Positions 62,109 to 64,000 of a stretch of DNA of 64,000 bases are shown piece after piece. Positions within the stretch are counted from its first letter, which is position 1, and each line of letters opens with the position of its first letter. This DNA is from an uncultured Clostridia bacterium (GTDB taxonomy: Bacteria > Bacillota > Clostridia > Christensenellales > Borkfalkiaceae), in assembly GCA_944368775.1 (NCBI GenBank), contig CALVXB010000004.1, forward strand, positions 62,001-126,000. Reading direction: 5' to 3'. The translations under genes were made by a program, and so were the position numbers. Under the pieces are notes generated by a model. The model ran no database searches. It had not been told where the DNA came from and saw only the letters and a list, made by a program, of their open reading frames with translations.

Positions 62109-63157
62109 GCGGTGACCTCCTTGCCGCCGTTTTCAGACGCCGCGCCGGTTTGCGCCGCGGGGGCGTTTTCAGACGCGGGGGCGGCGGAAGGCGCATCTTT
62201 TGCCGCGGGGGCGGCGGTTTGGGCCGCTGCGGGCGCGGAAGAGGCGGATGCGGGGGCAAAAGTTTCTGCTTCTCCCTCCCCTGCATTGCTGTGCAGCTGC
62301 AGGAGGGAGGCGAGCAGCGCGGGCATTTCGCGCCGGCCGACGATGCGGTCGACAAAGCCCTTTTGCTGCAAGAACTCGGCGCGCTGGAAGCCCGCCGGCA
62401 GCTTTTGGCGGATGGTCTGCTCGATGACGCGCGGGCCGGCAAAGCCGACGAGCGCGCCCTGCTCGGCGATGATGATATCTGCCTCGAAGGCGAAGGACGC
62501 CGAAACGCCGCCGGTGGTCGGGTCGGTGAGGACGGCGATGTATAAGAGGCCGGCCTCGCTGTGCTTGGCGACCGCCGCGCTGGTTTTGGCCATCTGCATG
62601 AGGGAGATGATGCCCTCCTGCATGCGCGCGCCGCCGCTTAAAATGAAGCCGACGACGGGCAGGCGGTTTGCGGCGGCGTACTCGAAGGTTTGCGCGATCT
62701 TTTCGCCGACGGCGTGGCCCATGCTGCCCATCTGGAAGCGGTAGTCCATGGAAAAGAGGGCGCAGCGCACGCCGCCGATGACGGCGGTGCCGCAGACGAC
62801 GCCGTCTTTTTCGCCCGTCTTTTCGCGAAGGGCGGCGAGCTTTTCGTCGTAGCCGGGGAAGTCGAGCGGGTTGCCGCCCTCGACTTCGGAAAACAGCTCT
62901 GCGAACTGCTCGGCGCACAGCGCGATACGCGCGCGCGCGTCTATCTTTTTATAATGGCCGCACTTGGGGCAGATGCCGAAGTTGTCTCGCAGCTCGTCGG
63001 AGAGGATGATCTGGCCGCACTTTTCGCACTTTTCGACGAGTTTTTCGGGAATGGCCGCCTCTTTGGCGGGCTTGTCTGCGGGGGCGGCGTCTTCGCTGCC
63101 CTCGAGCGCGTTCTTCGGCTTGCGGAAGAAAAACTTTTTCAGATCTTCGAAATTCAA
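62105..63157 (-). CDS. accD: Acetyl-CoA carboxylase carboxyltransferase, beta subunit, with Ala/Pro-rich tail
   Basis: 350 residues. The N-terminal zinc ribbon CEKCGQIILSDELRDNFGIC with CPKCGHYKKI is followed by the crotonase-like core (GGVRCALFSMDYRFQMGSMG; ILSGGARMQEGIISLMQMAK; TDPTTGGVSASFAFEADIII). The final ~65 residues (from AGEGEAETFAPASASSAP) are Ala/Pro/Ser-rich low complexity, unusual for AccD and reminiscent of the linker of biotin carrier proteins. The start is TTG at 63157 with AGGAG 9 bases upstream. Coupled to accA; accC lies upstream in the operon. Confidence 0.95.
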   Translation of the reverse strand: MNFEDLKKFFFRKPKNALEGSEDAAPADKPAKEAAIPEKLVEKCEKCGQIILSDELRDNFGICPKCGHYKKIDARARIALCAEQFAELFSEVEGGNPLDFPGYDEKLAALREKTGEKDGVVCGTAVIGGVRCALFSMDYRFQMGSMGHAVGEKIAQTFEYAAANRLPVVGFILSGGARMQEGIISLMQMAKTSAAVAKHSEAGLLYIAVLTDPTTGGVSASFAFEADIIIAEQGALVGFAGPRVIEQTIRQKLPAGFQRAEFLQQKGFVDRIVGRREMPALLASLLQLHSNAGEGEAETFAPASASSAPAAAQTAAPAAKDAPSAAPASENAPAAQTGAASENGGKEVTA

Positions 63158-63229
63158 GGCCGTTTACTCCTTTTTTTCGATCTTTGGAGGCGGCAGCATC
63201 TCTGCCGCCGAAGGGAAGGCGCCGCGGGA

Positions 63230-64000
63230 TCAGCGGTAGTCCTTCAAAAACTTTTCTAAAAAGTTGGTGCAGTAGGTGCCGTCTTTGAACTCGGGCTGCG
63301 CCAAAATGTCGCCGGAGAGTTCGGCGTTGGTGTGCACGCCGTCGATGACCAGCTCGCACAGGGCGGCCTGCATTTTGCGGATGGCCTCGGTGCGCTCGCG
63401 CGCGTACACGATGAGCTTGCCGATCATGCTGTCGTAGTAGGGCGGGATGACGTAATCTTGGTAGATGGCGGTATCGAAGCGCACCCACGGCCCGCCGGGG
63501 ATGTGCATGAAGCGGATCTGCCCGCAGCTGGGGCGGAAGTTGTTGCGCGCGTCCTCCGAGTTGATGCGGCACTCGATGGCGCAGCCGCGCAGGCGGATGT
63601 CCTCCTGCTTGTAGATGAACTCGATGCCCGCCGCGATGCGGATCTGCCACTTGACGACGTCGATGCCCGTGACGTATTCGGTGACGGGGTGCTCGACCTG
63701 CAGGCGGGTGTTCATCTCCATGAAATAGAACTTGCCCTGCTTGTCGAGCAGAAACTCGATGGTGCCGAGGTTGGTGTAGCCGACCGTCTTTGCCGCGAGG
63801 ACGGCGCAGCGCATCATCTCTTCGCGCGTCTCCGGCTTTAAGACGACGCAGGGGCTCTCCTCGATGAGCTTTTGGTTTTTGCGCTGCATGGAGCAGTCGC
63901 GCTCGCCCAGGCAGACGACGTTGCCCTGCTCGTCGGCGACGATCTGCATTTCGACGTGTTTGACGTCGGTGAGGTATTTTTCGAGATAGACCTTGCCGTT
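63230..64000 (-). CDS. accC: Biotin carboxylase, C-terminal part (start beyond the window)
   Basis: ATP-dependent carboxylation of biotin on AccB, the first half-reaction of acetyl-CoA carboxylase. The frame is open at 64000; the 256 residues seen cover the ATP-grasp and C-terminal domains. CSMQRKNQKLIEESP, FLLDKQGKFYFMEMNTRLQV with EHPVTE (the catalytic loop), and GCAIECRINSEDARNNFRPS are diagnostic. Followed by accD after 72 bases. Confidence 0.95.
   Translation of the reverse strand, partial: NGKVYLEKYLTDVKHVEMQIVADEQGNVVCLGERDCSMQRKNQKLIEESPCVVLKPETREEMMRCAVLAAKTVGYTNLGTIEFLLDKQGKFYFMEMNTRLQVEHPVTEYVTGIDVVKWQIRIAAGIEFIYKQEDIRLRGCAIECRINSEDARNNFRPSCGQIRFMHIPGGPWVRFDTAIYQDYVIPPYYDSMIGKLIVYARERTEAIRKMQAALCELVIDGVHTNAELSGDILAQPEFKDGTYCTNFLEKFLKDYR

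Overview
The window looks like a chromosome segment of a GC-rich, spore-forming member of the Clostridia (Bacillota), probably an uncultured gut lineage. The evidence is a Bacillus/Clostridium-type gene order (ftsY-ylxM-ffh-rpsP-khpA-rimM-trmD, rbgA-rnhB-yraN, dprA-topA-trmFO-hslV-hslU), a CIRCE/HrcA operator, SpoIIE, a GerK-type germinant receptor operon, and sigma-A-like TTGACA/TATAAT promoters with strong Shine-Dalgarno sites. The finer taxonomy is inference. I saw no rRNA, tRNA, phage, transposase or CRISPR genes.

Layout. 1-7.9 kb: alaS (partial) and cysE in one uninterrupted frame, a DeoR-type regulator, cysK, a two-gene ABC exporter, a flavodoxin and xylulokinase. 8-13.5 kb: cysS, aroK, mutY, and the hisS-rseC-trxA operon. 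13.9-19.7 kb: topA and the CIRCE-controlled trmFO-hslV-hslU operon. 20.5-28.1 kb: a membrane protein gene, comM, dprA, rplS, and the rbgA-rnhB-yraN set. 28.7-33.2 kb: the signal recognition particle, ribosome maturation and tRNA methylation operon. 33.5-38.5 kb: prmA, a YjdF-like membrane protein, a VanW protein and recF. 38.7-42 kb: dnaA and mnmG. 42.6-49.3 kb: spoIIE and gerKA-KB-KC. 49.5-52.3 kb: a hydrolase and a long stretch without a convincing protein gene, read as a roughly 1 kb non-coding RNA. 52.3-55 kb: a 2-oxoacid:ferredoxin oxidoreductase operon (korDABC). 55-60 kb: a tandem-repeat region, a small membrane protein and a very large Cys-rich lipoprotein. 60.3-64 kb: degV and the acetyl-CoA carboxylase genes accA, accD and accC (partial).

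The most unusual thing is a family of non-coding, modular, strongly structured repeats at six loci (13.6-13.9, 19.7-20.5, 28.1-28.7, 33.3-33.5, 42.0-42.5 and 60.1-60.3 kb), with a lone terminal hairpin at 2.7 kb. Each copy begins with a long AT-rich hairpin (H1, usually centred on GAGCTG), followed by hairpin H2 and hairpin H3. H3 keeps a GGGCACACC-like loop while its stem sequence changes on both sides together. Two loci look full length, with H1-H2-H3 at both ends facing inward. A smaller module (M) is nested inside hairpin loops of some copies. The H1 hairpins lie on or beside stop codons of the preceding gene and next to the Shine-Dalgarno site of the following one, and they split operons that are normally continuous. 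I do not recognise this family. It could be a structured mobile element or an intercistronic RNA.

How the genes work together: much of the window is core translation and secretion machinery read on the minus strand. HslUV is placed under heat-shock control together with TrmFO. Cysteine synthesis genes (cysE, cysK) flank a regulator. The sporulation and germination genes form one plus-strand block after mnmG. The kor operon and acc genes supply ferredoxin-linked oxo-acid metabolism and malonyl-CoA.
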